Source of the DNA: Streptomyces sp. NRRL B-24484
GTDB lineage: Bacteria > Actinomycetota > Actinomycetes > Streptomycetales > Streptomycetaceae
Assembly: GCF_000717715.1 (NCBI RefSeq)
Contig: NZ_JOAI01000016.1
Span: forward strand, 76,274-140,273
Length of the DNA stretch: 64,000 nt
Direction of reading: 5' to 3'
The position numbers were made by a program, and so were the translations under genes. The notes under the pieces were generated by a model. That model made no database searches. It was not told where the DNA came from and saw nothing but the letters and a program-made list of their open reading frames with translations. This document shows, piece by piece, positions 43,672 to 52,197 of the stretch. Numbering within the stretch: position 1 is the stretch's first letter; every line of letters starts with the position of its first letter.

Positions 43672-45105
43672 CTAGCGGGCCGGGTGCGGCGTGGGCTCCG
43701 CCGGGACGGCCGCTCCCTCCTCGGGGCCGTCCGCCCCGGTGCGTCGGGGCAGGGCGAGGGCGAGCGCGGCGCCGGCCGCGGCGAGCAGCGCGAGCAGGCT
43801 GAGCGCCGGGCCCAGCGCCGCCCCGAGGGCCGGCCCGGCCGGGTGGGCGCTGCCGGTGGCGAGGCCGGCCGCGGTGGTCGCGGCGGCCACGCCCAGCGCC
43901 GGTCCGATGTTCATCGCGGTCTGCTGGAGCCCGCCGGCCACCCCGGCGTGCGCGGCGGCGGCCCGCCGGACGACCACCGCCGTGGCGGTGACCATCACCG
44001 TGCCGAACCCGGTCCCCAGCAGCAGGAATCCGGCGCCGGTCCGGAACACCCCGGACGCCCCGTCCAGTCCGGAGAGCACCAGGACCCCGGTGGCCAGCAG
44101 GGCGGCCGCCGTCGCGGTCGTCCGGCGCGGGCCGTACCTCCGCTGCAGCACGGCGGCCGACGGCGCGGCGAGCACCATCGCGAGCGGCAGCGGCAGCGCC
44201 CGCAGGGCGGCGGCGAACGGGTCCAGCGCCAGCACCTCCTGGAGGACGTAGCCGGTGAGGAAGAGCGTGCCGAACAGCGAGGCCGAGGCGGCGACCAGGA
44301 CGCCGAGCGCGGCGCCGACGACGGGGGAGCGCACCAGATCGCCCGGCAGCAGCGGGTCGGCGGTGCGCCGCTCGTGCACGGCGAAGGCGGTGAAGGCGGC
44401 GGCCGCCGCGGCGGTGCCGGGCGCGGCGGAGACCGTCCAGCCGGAGTCGGGCAGGGCGACCAGCGTGTGCACCAGGCAGGCCAGGCCGGTGCCGAGCAGC
44501 ACCGCACCGAGCGGATCGAGTCGGACGGGCCGCACGGCCCCGCGGGCCGGCCCGTCCGGTGCACGGTGCGCCAGGGCCAGGGCACCGACCGCCAGGGCCG
44601 GCAGCACCTGCAGCGCGAACACCGCGCGCCAGCCGAAGGAGCTGATCAGTGCGCCGCCGAGCACCGGGCCGACCGCGGTCGAGGCGCCGATGGCGCTCGC
44701 ACGGACACCGATCGCCGTGGCGAGCCGGTCCGGCGGGCAGGCGGCCCGCAGCATGCCGAGGGTGGCGGGCTGCAGCAGTGCCCCGCACACGCCCTGGACG
44801 ATCCGCAGGGCGATCACCCAGCCGATGCCGGGGGCCAGGCCGATCCCGGCGGAGGCCGCGCCGAAGCCGAGGGTGCCGAGCGCGAACACCCGGCGGTGGC
44901 CGTACCGGTCGCCGAGCCGCCCGGCGAGGACGAGCAGGCTCGCCACGGCGATCAGGTAGCCGGTGCTCGTCCACTGCACCTGGGCGAACGTGGCGTGCAG
45001 GTCGAGTTGCAGGGTGGGCTGGGCGACGGTCAGCACGGTGCCGTCCACGGCGACCAGGACGGCGCCGGTGATGCTCAGCGCCAGGACGGGGACGGGACGG
45101 TTCAC
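43672..45105 (-). CDS. MFS drug exporter, DHA2 (14-helix) type
   Basis: 477 residues from GTG 45105, overlapping the TetR gene stop by four bases (GTGA). About 14 hydrophobic segments. Motif A of the family is LVLAGRLGDRYGHRRVFALG; motif C-like GVRASAIGASTAVGPVLGGA is typical of drug/proton antiporters; the N-terminal VDGTVLTVAQPTLQLDLHAT, then QVQWTSTGY is the DHA2 hallmark. It probably exports a hydrophobic drug or self-made metabolite using the proton gradient. It is co-transcribed with the TetR repressor encoded just upstream, so its substrate or a relative is probably the inducer. The GGGGCGG upstream is a weak ribosome site, in keeping with translational coupling. Confidence 0.9.
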   Translation of the reverse strand: MNRPVPVLALSITGAVLVAVDGTVLTVAQPTLQLDLHATFAQVQWTSTGYLIAVASLLVLAGRLGDRYGHRRVFALGTLGFGAASAGIGLAPGIGWVIALRIVQGVCGALLQPATLGMLRAACPPDRLATAIGVRASAIGASTAVGPVLGGALISSFGWRAVFALQVLPALAVGALALAHRAPDGPARGAVRPVRLDPLGAVLLGTGLACLVHTLVALPDSGWTVSAAPGTAAAAAAFTAFAVHERRTADPLLPGDLVRSPVVGAALGVLVAASASLFGTLFLTGYVLQEVLALDPFAAALRALPLPLAMVLAAPSAAVLQRRYGPRRTTATAAALLATGVLVLSGLDGASGVFRTGAGFLLLGTGFGTVMVTATAVVVRRAAAAHAGVAGGLQQTAMNIGPALGVAAATTAAGLATGSAHPAGPALGAALGPALSLLALLAAAGAALALALPRRTGADGPEEGAAVPAEPTPHPAR

Positions 45106-45692
45106 GGCCGCACCGCCCCGAGGTGGGCGTCGAGCGCGGCGTGCAGCAGCGGTTCCACGTCCTCGGAGCCGGTGGCGAGCTGCAGGCTGCCCCACTCGCG
45201 GAGCTGGGCGATGCCGTGCAGGTTGGCCCAGAGCGCGGCGGCCGCGACCTCCGGGGCGGCGCCGGTGCGCGGACGGGCCCGGGCCACCAGGTCGACCAGC
45301 ATCCCGAAGAGCGGCAGGCTGGTCTCGCGCAGGCCCAGCCGGCCGCTGGCCAGCAGGTCGTGGCGGAACATCAGCTCGAACATGCCGCGGTCGGTGCGGG
45401 CGAAGTCGAGGTAGGCCCGGCACAGCGCGGTGAGCCGCTCCCGCGGACCGGCGTCCTCCCCGGTGCCGGCGGCCGCGGCGACGGCCCGGGCGGCGAGTTC
45501 GGCGAAACCCCGCCGGGCGATCGCGGACAGCAGCTCCAGGTGGGTGGGGAAGTACCGCCGCGGCGCACCGTGCGAGACCCCGGCGCGGCGGGCGATCTCG
45601 CGCAGGGTGAGGGCCTGCACCCCCTCGGCGGCCAGCAGTTCGACCCCGGCCCCGACCAGCCGCTCACGCAGGCCGATGTTCTCCTCGTTCAT
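45102..45692 (-). CDS. TetR-family repressor of the adjacent exporter
   Basis: 196 residues from ATG 45692. N-terminal [23 protein letters not shown], then [20 protein letters not shown] and [16 protein letters not shown]. The C-terminal half resembles the TetR_C_33/WHG type ([20 protein letters not shown], then DLLASG). It is first in the two-gene operon, with the exporter gene starting inside its last codons. Two 15-bp dyads of the form GTrGACAnTGTCTAC lie immediately before its start, one of them two bases from the ATG. It should repress itself and the exporter until a drug-like ligand binds. Confidence 0.92.
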   Translation of the reverse strand: MNEENIGLRERLVGAGVELLAAEGVQALTLREIARRAGVSHGAPRRYFPTHLELLSAIARRGFAELAARAVAAAAGTGEDAGPRERLTALCRAYLDFARTDRGMFELMFRHDLLASGRLGLRETSLPLFGMLVDLVARARPRTGAAPEVAAAALWANLHGIAQLREWGSLQLATGSEDVEPLLHAALDAHLGAVRP

Positions 45693-45693
45693 G

Positions 45694-45732
45694 GTGGACA
45701 GTGTCTACACCACGCCCGTAGACACTGTCTAC
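45694..45732 (-). promoter_or_regulatory. Tandem TetR operators
   Basis: GTGGACAGTGTCTAC (45694-45708) and GTAGACACTGTCTAC (45718-45732). The second is a perfect 15-bp palindrome; the first has one mismatched pair. The centres are 24 bases apart, so bound dimers would sit on a similar face of the helix. They lie directly upstream of the TetR gene. Confidence 0.8.
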
Positions 45733-45745
45733 TCGCTTTCGGGGC

Positions 45746-45757
45746 GGGAGCGCTCCC
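45746..45757 (+). promoter_or_regulatory. CebR-like box, distal
   Basis: GGGAGCGCTCCC, a perfect 12-bp palindrome that matches the core of the cellobiose repressor CebR box TGGGAGCGCTCCCA but lacks the outer T/A pair. It is about 140 bases before the GH9 gene start and next to the tandem TetR operators. Confidence 0.65.
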
Positions 45758-45829
45758 TTCTGGATCGCCGAACAGCCGCTGTGTGCACGCCTCTTGACGT
45801 GCTCTCGGCGGACTGGCTTCACTGGGTTT

Positions 45830-45843
45830 GGGAGCGCTCCCAC
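45830..45843 (+). promoter_or_regulatory. CebR box, proximal, exact consensus
   Basis: TGGGAGCGCTCCCA, the full 14-bp consensus for the streptomycete cellobiose-responsive LacI-type repressor CebR. It lies 55 bases before the GH9 endoglucanase start. Cellobiose or cellotriose would release the repressor. Confidence 0.85.
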
Positions 45844-45897
45844 ACTAAGCTGCCGGAATCCCCGCCCAGATCCCCGTCCCAGGAAGGCCCCCCACCC

Positions 45898-48381
45898 GTG
45901 CCTCCAGCCACCACCGCCCGCCGGCTGCCGCGCCGCGCGGCCGCCGTCCTGACCGGCCTCGCCCTGGCCGCCACCGGGCTGACCGGCGCGCTCGCCGCCG
46001 CCCCCGCCACCGCGGCCACCGCGGGAGCCTCCGCCGCCGCCGACACCCCCGTCCGGGTCAACCAGCTCGGCTACCTGCCGGACGGGCCCAAGCGCGCCAC
46101 GGTGGTCAGCAGTGCCACCGCCCCGCTCGCCTGGCAGCTGCGCAACGCCGCCGGCACCGCCGTCGCCTCCGGCTCCACCACCGTGCACGGCGCCGACGCG
46201 GCCTCCGGCCAGGCCACCCACCTGGTCGACTTCACCGCCTACGGCACCGCGGGGACGGGCTACACCCTGGTCGTCGACGGCCGCGCCAGCCACCCCTTCG
46301 ACATCTCGGCCGCGCTCTACGACGGCCTGCGCGCCGACAGCATGTCCTTCTTCTACCAGCAGCGCAGCGGCATCCCGATCGACGCCTCGCTCGCCGGCGC
46401 CGCCTGGGCCCGCCCGGCCGGCCACCTCGGCGTCGCCCCGAACAGGGGCGACACCTCGGTGCCCTGCCAGGCCGGGGTCTGCGACTACAGCCTCGACGTC
46501 CGCGGCGGCTGGTACGACGCCGGCGACCAGGGCAAGTACGTGGTCAACGGCGGCATCGCCACCTGGCAGCTGGTCAACTCCTTCGAACGCGCCCACCGGG
46601 CCGGTACCGACGCCGCCCTCGGCGACTCCACCCTGAAGGTGCCCGAGCGCGGCAACGGCGTCCCCGACGTGCTCGACGAGGCCCGCTGGGAGCTCGACTT
46701 CCTGATGCGGATGCAGGTCCCCGCCGGGAAGCCGATGGCCGGCATGGCCTTCCACAAGGTCCACGACGCCCAGTGGACCGGCCTGCCGACCCGCCCCGAA
46801 CTCGACTCCCAGCAACGCGAACTGCACCGGCCGTCCACCGCCGCCACGCTCAACCTGGCCGCCACCGCCGCCCAGTGCGCCCGCGTCTACGCCCCGTACG
46901 ACGCCGCCTTCGCCGCCAGGTGCCTCGACTCCGCCCGCCGCGCCTGGGCCGCCGCCAAGGCCGATCCGAACGTCCTCGCCCCCGGCACCGACAGCACCGG
47001 CGGCGGCGCCTACGACGACACCGACGTCTCCGACGAGTTCTACTGGGCCGCCGCCGAACTCCTCGCCACCACCGGCGAGGCGCAGTACCGCGACGCCGTC
47101 ACCTCCTCCGCCCTGCACACCGCCCCCGCCGACGCCTTCTGGTGGGGCGGCACCGCCACCCTCGGCCGGATCACCCTGGCCACCGTCCCCGGCGTCGCCC
47201 TGCCCGCCGACGACCTCGCCCGCCTCCGCGGCCGGCTCACCGCCGCCGCCGACGGCTACCTCGCCACCATGGCCGGCCAGGGCTACGCCGTCCCGATCGC
47301 CGCCGACGGCTACGTCTGGGGCTCCAACAGCTCCGTCGCCGACGACGCCGTGGTGATGGCCGTCGCCTACGAACTCACCGGCCAGCAGCGCTACCGGGCG
47401 GGCGCGCTGGAGTCCCTCGACTACCTGCTCGGCCGCAACGCGCTCGACCGCTCCTACGTCACCGGCTACGGCGAGAACGCCTCCGAGAACCAGCACCACC
47501 GGTTCTGGGCCCACCAGAACGACGCCTCGCTGCCGCACCCGCCCGCGGGCTCCTTCGCCGGCGGCCCGAACTCGGGCCTCCAGGACCCGGTCGCGGCCGA
47601 GAAGCTGGCCGGCTGCGCCCCGGCCGCCTGCTACGTCGACGACATCGGCTCGTACTCCACCAACGAGGTCGCGATCAACTGGAACGCCCCGCTGGCCTGG
47701 CTCGCCGCCTTCGCCGCGGAGCACCCGGGCGGCCCGCAGCCGACCGTGCCCGCCGTGCAGGTGACCCCGGCCTCGGTGACCGTCCCCGAGGGGGGCTCCG
47801 CCGCGGTCGCCGTCCGGCTGTCCGCCGCCCCCGCGCAGGACGTCACCGTCACCGTCGCCCGCACCTCCGGCGACACCGACCTCGCCGCCACCGCCTCCCT
47901 GGTGTTCACGCCCGCGAACTGGGCGACCGCCCGGCAGGTGACCGTCTCCGCCGCCCAGGACGCCGACACCGCCAACGGCAGCGCCCTCTTCACCGCGGGC
48001 GGCACCGGGGTCGGGGCCGGCTCCTTCACCGCCACCGAGGCGGACGACGACACCGCCCCGCCCACCGCCGCCTGCACCGTCGCCTACAAGGTCGACAACG
48101 CCTGGGGCACCGGCTTCACCGCGACCGTCACCGTCAGGAACACCGGCACCACCACCGTCAACGGCTGGACGCTCGGCTGGACGTACCCCGGCGACCAGCG
48201 GATCACCAACGCCTGGAACGCCGGCGTCACCCAGACCGGCGCCGCCGTCACTGCCAGGGACGCCGGCTGGAACGGCACCCTCGCCCCCGGGGCCACCGCG
48301 GGCTTCGGCTTCCAGGGCAGCTACTCCGGCAGCAACACCCCGCCGACGCGGTTCACGCTCAACGGCGCCGCCTGCAGCTGA
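45898..48381 (+). CDS. Secreted GH9 endoglucanase with Calx-beta-like linker domain and CBM2
   Basis: 827 residues from GTG 45898, with AGGAAGG about ten bases upstream. A signal peptide with twin Arg ([20 protein letters not shown]) is followed by an N-terminal Ig-like domain of GH9 enzymes ([20 protein letters not shown]). The catalytic (alpha/alpha)6 barrel spans about 150-610: [10 protein letters not shown] (D207 and D210, base) and [20 protein letters not shown] (E590, acid). Residues 618-718 are a Calx-beta-like beta-sandwich ([20 protein letters not shown]) acting as a spacer. Residues 726-827 are CBM2 ([40 protein letters not shown]). It cuts internal beta-1,4 bonds of cellulose. Two CebR boxes upstream predict repression without cellobiose. 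The next gene encodes another CBM2 protein. Confidence 0.92.
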   Translation: MPPATTARRLPRRAAAVLTGLALAATGLTGALAAAPATAATAGASAAADTPVRVNQLGYLPDGPKRATVVSSATAPLAWQLRNAAGTAVASGSTTVHGADAASGQATHLVDFTAYGTAGTGYTLVVDGRASHPFDISAALYDGLRADSMSFFYQQRSGIPIDASLAGAAWARPAGHLGVAPNRGDTSVPCQAGVCDYSLDVRGGWYDAGDQGKYVVNGGIATWQLVNSFERAHRAGTDAALGDSTLKVPERGNGVPDVLDEARWELDFLMRMQVPAGKPMAGMAFHKVHDAQWTGLPTRPELDSQQRELHRPSTAATLNLAATAAQCARVYAPYDAAFAARCLDSARRAWAAAKADPNVLAPGTDSTGGGAYDDTDVSDEFYWAAAELLATTGEAQYRDAVTSSALHTAPADAFWWGGTATLGRITLATVPGVALPADDLARLRGRLTAAADGYLATMAGQGYAVPIAADGYVWGSNSSVADDAVVMAVAYELTGQQRYRAGALESLDYLLGRNALDRSYVTGYGENASENQHHRFWAHQNDASLPHPPAGSFAGGPNSGLQDPVAAEKLAGCAPAACYVDDIGSYSTNEVAINWNAPLAWLAAFAAEHPGGPQPTVPAVQVTPASVTVPEGGSAAVAVRLSAAPAQDVTVTVARTSGDTDLAATASLVFTPANWATARQVTVSAAQDADTANGSALFTAGGTGVGAGSFTATEADDDTAPPTAACTVAYKVDNAWGTGFTATVTVRNTGTTTVNGWTLGWTYPGDQRITNAWNAGVTQTGAAVTARDAGWNGTLAPGATAGFGFQGSYSGSNTPPTRFTLNGAACS

Positions 48382-48400
48382 CGCACCGGCCCCCGCAGCC

Positions 48401-48438
48401 GGCCGTGCGGGGCACCCGGTCCAGTGCCCCGTACGGCC
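48401..48438 (+). terminator. Hairpin between the GH9 and Cip1-like genes
   Basis: GGCCGTGCGGGGCAC (48401-48415) pairs with 48424-48438 over 15 bp with one G-U wobble and an eight-base loop. It begins 20 bases after the GH9 stop codon, so the Cip1-like gene may have its own promoter or depend on read-through. Confidence 0.55.
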
Positions 48439-48469
48439 ACCCACCAGGTCTGCGAAAGGACGCACCGCC

Positions 48470-49735
48470 ATGCCCCGCACCGCCGTCCGTTCCCGTCCGC
48501 GCGACCCGGCCGCCCTCCGGCCCCGCGCTGCCGCAGGTGCCGCCGCGGCCGCCCTGCTCGCCGCCGCCGCGGTCGTCCCGCTGCCCGCCGCCTCGGCCGC
48601 CGCCACCCCGGGCTGTCGCGTCGACTACATCGCCAACCGCTGGACGGGCGGCTACACCGCCGCCGTCCGGATCACCAACCTCGGCCCGCAGCTCACCGGT
48701 TGGCGGCTGGGGTGGACGTACGGCGGGGACGAGCGCATCACCTCCGCCTGGAACGCCGGCGTCACCCAGACCGGCGCCGCCGTCACCGCCGTGAACGCCG
48801 CCTGGAACGGCAGCCTCGCCACCGGCGCCACCACCGAGTTCGGTGTCCAGGGCACCTGGTCCGCCGCCGCCCCGCCGCCGTCCGGGTTCACCCTCGCCGG
48901 CACGGCCTGCACCGGCGGCGCGAGTCCCACGGCGGATCCGTCCCCGAGCCCGTCCGCCAGCGCCTCGCCGTCCGCCAGCGCCTCGCCGTCGGGCAGCGCC
49001 TCGCCCACGGCGAGCCCGAGCCCGAGCCCGACCGGCCCCGACCCGGGCTGCGATGCCGCGGCCGTCGTCTGCTCGGGCTTCGAGGACCAGACCGGCACGG
49101 CACCGGCCGGCGACTGGCAGACCGTCACCCCGAACTGCTCCGGCACCGGCGCCGCGGTGATCGACCGGACGGTCGCGTACCACGGCACCCGCTCGCTGCG
49201 GATCGACGGTCGGGCGGGGTACTGCAACCACGTCTTCGCCGGCACCACCCGGGACGTCTCCGCCGTCGGCCCGGTGCTCTACGCCCGGCTGCGGGTGCGG
49301 CACACCACCGCGCTGCCGGCGAACCACGTCACCGCCGTCACGCTCGCCGACTCCCGCGACGGCGGCAAGGACCTCCGGATCGGCGGACAGAACGGCGCCC
49401 TTCAGTGGAACCGCGAGTCCGACGACGCGACGCTGCCCGTGCAGAGCCCGGCCGGCGTCGCGCTGAGCGCGCCGCTGCCCACCGACCGCTGGGTCTGCCT
49501 GCGGTTCCGGATCGACACCACCCGGCAGTCCATGCAGACCCACCTGGACGACACCGAGGTACCCGGCCTGCACCTCGACACCGTGCCCACCCCCGACGTG
49601 GACGCGCAGTGGCTCACCCGCGGCACCCCGCCCCGCCCGACCACGCTGCGCCTCGGCTGGGAGAGCTACGGCGTCGGTGACGACACCCTCTGGTTCGACG
49701 ACGTCGCCCTGGGCCCGTCCCCGATCGCCTGCTGA
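48470..49735 (+). CDS. Secreted CBM2 protein with Cip1-like C-terminal domain
   Basis: 421 residues from ATG 48470, with GAAAGGA ten bases upstream. Residues 1-45 are a signal peptide. Residues 49-147 are CBM2 ([40 protein letters not shown]). Residues 150-190 are a Ser/Pro linker with repeated SASASPS units. Residues 195-421 closely resemble, from memory, fungal Cip1 (Trichoderma cellulose-induced protein): DRTVAYHGTRSLRIDGRAGY, CNHVFAGTT, GGKDLRIGGQ, WNRESDDATLP and LGWESYGVGDDTLWFDD each have near-identical counterparts. Cip1 has a lyase-like jelly-roll fold; its activity is debated. The Trichoderma protein carries CBM1, here replaced by bacterial CBM2. The GH9 gene upstream with CebR control supports a role in cellulose breakdown. 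Confidence 0.87.
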   Translation: MPRTAVRSRPRDPAALRPRAAAGAAAAALLAAAAVVPLPAASAAATPGCRVDYIANRWTGGYTAAVRITNLGPQLTGWRLGWTYGGDERITSAWNAGVTQTGAAVTAVNAAWNGSLATGATTEFGVQGTWSAAAPPPSGFTLAGTACTGGASPTADPSPSPSASASPSASASPSGSASPTASPSPSPTGPDPGCDAAAVVCSGFEDQTGTAPAGDWQTVTPNCSGTGAAVIDRTVAYHGTRSLRIDGRAGYCNHVFAGTTRDVSAVGPVLYARLRVRHTTALPANHVTAVTLADSRDGGKDLRIGGQNGALQWNRESDDATLPVQSPAGVALSAPLPTDRWVCLRFRIDTTRQSMQTHLDDTEVPGLHLDTVPTPDVDAQWLTRGTPPRPTTLRLGWESYGVGDDTLWFDDVALGPSPIAC

Positions 49736-49754
49736 GCCGGTCCCAGCGCCCCGA

Positions 49755-50108
49755 TCAGATCGCGCTGTACAGGGCGAGCAGCGCGGTCGGGACGGCGGAG
49801 AAGCCCGCGCCCGTCCACCAGAACCGCCGGCCGCGCAGGCCCGTCAGCCGGGCCACCCCCAGGTTGACGAGGAACCAGACCGCCACGGTGACCGCGCACA
49901 GCGGGCCCACCACCAGGATCCACGGCAGGATCCCGTCGTTGTCGTTCGGATCCCGGCTGCCGAGACCGATCCACACCAGCGGGTAGCTCCGCACGAAGAG
50001 CAGGACCATCACCAGCGCGGGCACGCCGAGGCAGCCGGTGAGGAGATCGGCCAGCACGACCGCCGTCCAGCGGACGCGGCCGGGCCGTGCGGTCTCGTCC
50101 GTCTCCAT
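49755..50108 (-). CDS. Small integral membrane protein
   Basis: 117 residues from ATG 50108, with a strong GGAGGGGGAG upstream. Three membrane segments (about 14-42, 58-82 and 96-116: VVLADLLTGCLGVPALVMVL, ILPWILVVGPLCAVTVAVWF, FSAVPTALLALYSAI) with a short acidic loop SRDPNDNDG. I recognise no family. It is convergent with the Cip1-like gene and divergent from the AlkB-like gene, so there is no operon partner. Confidence 0.7.
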   Translation of the reverse strand: METDETARPGRVRWTAVVLADLLTGCLGVPALVMVLLFVRSYPLVWIGLGSRDPNDNDGILPWILVVGPLCAVTVAVWFLVNLGVARLTGLRGRRFWWTGAGFSAVPTALLALYSAI

Positions 50109-50197
50109 GCTCCCCCTCCGAAGATCGTGATCGACGACCGACCGTACCCGTCCGTCGGCAAGGGCCTGATGTCGGTGGGCAGGGCTAGCGTGCGGGC

Positions 50198-50800
50198 ATG
50201 TCCGAGAACCGGGGGAGTGCGGCGGTGTCCGGCGTGCCCGGGCTGGTGCGGGTGGACGGCTGGCTGGCCGAGCGCGGCTGCGCCGGGCTGCTGGCCCGGA
50301 TCGACGCCGGGCCCTGGTCGGCGCAGCTGCGGCGGCGGGTGCAGCACTACGGCCACCGGTACGACTACGGCCGGCGCGGCCTGGCCGCCGGGCCGGCCGC
50401 CGACCCCGCCCCGCCGCTGCCGGACTGGGCGCTCGGCCTGGCCGGCCGGCTCCTCGACGAGGGGCACCTGGACGCCCCGGCCGAGCAGGTGATCGTCAAC
50501 GAGTACCTGCCCGGCCAGGGCATCGGTGCGCACGTGGACTGCGTCCCCTGCTTCGGCCCGGTGGTGGCCGCGCTCTCCCTCGGCTCGGCCGCCGTCATGG
50601 ACTTCACCGACCCGGCGGGCGGCGCCCGGGTGCCGGTGCCGCTCGCGCCGGGCGGCCTCACCGTGCTCACCGGCCCGGCCCGGTACGACTGGCGCCACGC
50701 GATCCCCGCCCGCCGCAGCGACCCCGGCCCGGACGGACGGGTGCCACGCGGACGCCGGGTCTCGGTGACCTTCCGGACCCTGCTGCACCGACCCGACTGA
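50198..50800 (+). CDS. AlkB-like 2-oxoglutarate/Fe(II) dioxygenase
   Basis: 200 residues from ATG 50198. The double-stranded beta-helix fold is shown by VIVNEYLPGQGIGAHVDCVP with iron ligands H112 and D114, distal H167 in YDWRHAIPAR, and the oxoglutarate-binding arginines in RGRRVSVTFRTLL. The PGL-x-R-V-x-GWL start and LRRRVQHYGHRYDYGRRGLA substrate loop are those of bacterial and eukaryotic ALKBH-type proteins. It would remove alkyl groups from nucleic acid bases (or modify RNA or protein) in the cytosol using oxygen and 2-oxoglutarate. Compared with E. coli AlkB (216 residues) it is complete. Two closely following genes are small and unrelated. Confidence 0.87.
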   Translation: MSENRGSAAVSGVPGLVRVDGWLAERGCAGLLARIDAGPWSAQLRRRVQHYGHRYDYGRRGLAAGPAADPAPPLPDWALGLAGRLLDEGHLDAPAEQVIVNEYLPGQGIGAHVDCVPCFGPVVAALSLGSAAVMDFTDPAGGARVPVPLAPGGLTVLTGPARYDWRHAIPARRSDPGPDGRVPRGRRVSVTFRTLLHRPD

Positions 50801-50828
50801 CAGGGCCTGGTCCGTATGGCCCGCAGGC

Positions 50829-50855
50829 CGGACCGATCTGGACCGGTTCGGTCCG
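50829..50855 (+). terminator. Possible hairpin after the AlkB-like gene
   Basis: CGGACCG (50829-50835) and CGGTCCG (50849-50855) form a 7-bp perfect stem about 13 bases apart. It may be a weak terminator or an operator for the next gene. Confidence 0.35.
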
Positions 50856-51000
50856 ATTCCGTGCGAAAGCCCGGAATCCCGGTGGGCCCGCCGCCGACCG
50901 GCCTAGCATGACGGCCACAACTGCGCAGACAGCGTGACGACTTGGGGTTGATCCCGCGAACGGCAGTATGCGGCGCCCCACGTGCACGAGGTGGTGACGG

Positions 51001-51294
51001 ATGACCGACCTGGCCCGTCTGAGGGTCCTCTTCGACGAACTCGGCGACTACCAGCGCTCCCTGGACGACGGGGCGCCGCTGGCCGAGACCAAACCGGCGA
51101 TGCTCGGCCGGCTGGCGGAGGCGCACCTGCTGCTCCCGCCCGGGAACGAGCACCTCTGGAGCGGCTTCCGGTGGTGGATCATGCACACCTGGGCGGCCGC
51201 CCAGCAGGAGGGCGGCGACAGCGCCTCCGAGCCCTGGCGGGAGTTCCTCGCGGAGGTCAACGACGTCCTCGGCCCGGCGCCCGACGCGGCCTGA
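51001..51294 (+). CDS. Small conserved-looking protein of unknown function
   Basis: 97 residues from ATG 51001, with GAGGTGG about seven bases upstream. Mostly helical, soluble, acidic, Trp-rich: LRVLFDELGDYQRSLDDGAP, then AEAHLLLPPGNEHLWSGFRW, WIMHTWAA and EPWREFLAEVNDVLG. Third-position GC is normal for the genome, supporting a real gene. No family is recognised. The preceding 200 bases contain repeated GGACCG elements. Confidence 0.6.
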   Translation: MTDLARLRVLFDELGDYQRSLDDGAPLAETKPAMLGRLAEAHLLLPPGNEHLWSGFRWWIMHTWAAAQQEGGDSASEPWREFLAEVNDVLGPAPDAA

Positions 51295-51387
51295 CCGGCC
51301 CCGACGGGTGAACGGCGCGGGCCGGCGGGAAGGATCCGGCCGCCCCCGGTGCTGTCATCGACACCACCGATCCGAGCAGGGGAACGC

Positions 51388-52095
51388 ATGTCCACCACGA
51401 ACGGCACCCATCCGCTGGACAACCCCGTGCGCGCGGCGCTGGCCGGGCCGCACGCGCTGTTCGCCGGCCGGCTCGGCCGCCTGCTGCACTACCCGGCGGA
51501 CGTCACCCCCTTCCTCGGCATGCCGGACGCGCCCGGGGCCGAGGACTGGGCCGACGCCGCCGCGCTCGCCGGCCCCGGCGGGCACGTGGTGACCGCGGCC
51601 GTCTCCGTCCCGCCGCCCGCCGACTGGCAGGTCACCTTCCGGATCGAGGGCGTCCAGCTCGTCGACGAGGACGTGGCGGCGGCCCCCGACCCGGAGGCCG
51701 TCCGGCTCGGCCCGGACGACGTGCCCGAGATGCTCGCCCTGGTCGAGCGGACCAGGCCGGGGCCCTTCCTGCCGCGCACCGTCGAACTCGGCCGCTACCT
51801 CGGCATCCGCCGCGACGGCGTGCTCGTCGCGATGGCCGGCGAGCGCTTCCACCCGCCGGGCCACACCGAGATCAGCGCCGTCTGCACCGACGACGCCCAC
51901 CGCGGCCAGGGCCTCGGCACCCGGCTGGTCCGGGCGGTCGCGGCGGGGATCCGGGCCCGCGGCGAGCGGCCCTTCCTGCACGTGGCGGAGGACAACCTGG
52001 GTGCTCTGCGGCTCTACGAGTCGCTCGGCTTCCGGGCCCGGAGGACGGTGACCTTCGCAGGCGCCCGCGTTCCCGGAGCGGCCGTGTCGGCCTGA
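51388..52095 (+). CDS. GNAT-family N-acetyltransferase
   Basis: 235 residues from ATG 51388, with AGGGG six bases upstream. The first 100 residues are a less conserved lid (HALFAGRLGRLLHYPADVTP); the acetyltransferase fold follows, with AVCTDDAHRGQGLGTRLVRA holding the acetyl-CoA loop R-G-Q-G-L-G and NLGALRLYESLGFRARRTVT as the C-terminal signature. This FR47-type acetyltransferase probably acts on an amine of a small molecule or a protein N-terminus; the substrate cannot be read. It is preceded by a small unknown gene and followed, 100 bases later, by the giant bpX-like gene on the same strand. Confidence 0.87.
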   Translation: MSTTNGTHPLDNPVRAALAGPHALFAGRLGRLLHYPADVTPFLGMPDAPGAEDWADAAALAGPGGHVVTAAVSVPPPADWQVTFRIEGVQLVDEDVAAAPDPEAVRLGPDDVPEMLALVERTRPGPFLPRTVELGRYLGIRRDGVLVAMAGERFHPPGHTEISAVCTDDAHRGQGLGTRLVRAVAAGIRARGERPFLHVAEDNLGALRLYESLGFRARRTVTFAGARVPGAAVSA

Positions 52096-52197
52096 GCGGA
52101 GGCCGCTTGGGAGGCCGAGGGCTCGGGCCCCCGCACTGCCGACAGCGGTGCCACAGGCCGGGACGGGGTGTCGGGGGAGCGTGGCAGGATCGCCCGC

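Noticed and set aside
48940..49030. 18-bp repeats in the Cip1-like gene as a mobile element end
   Set aside because: They encode the Ser/Ala/Pro linker between CBM2 and the Cip1-like domain.
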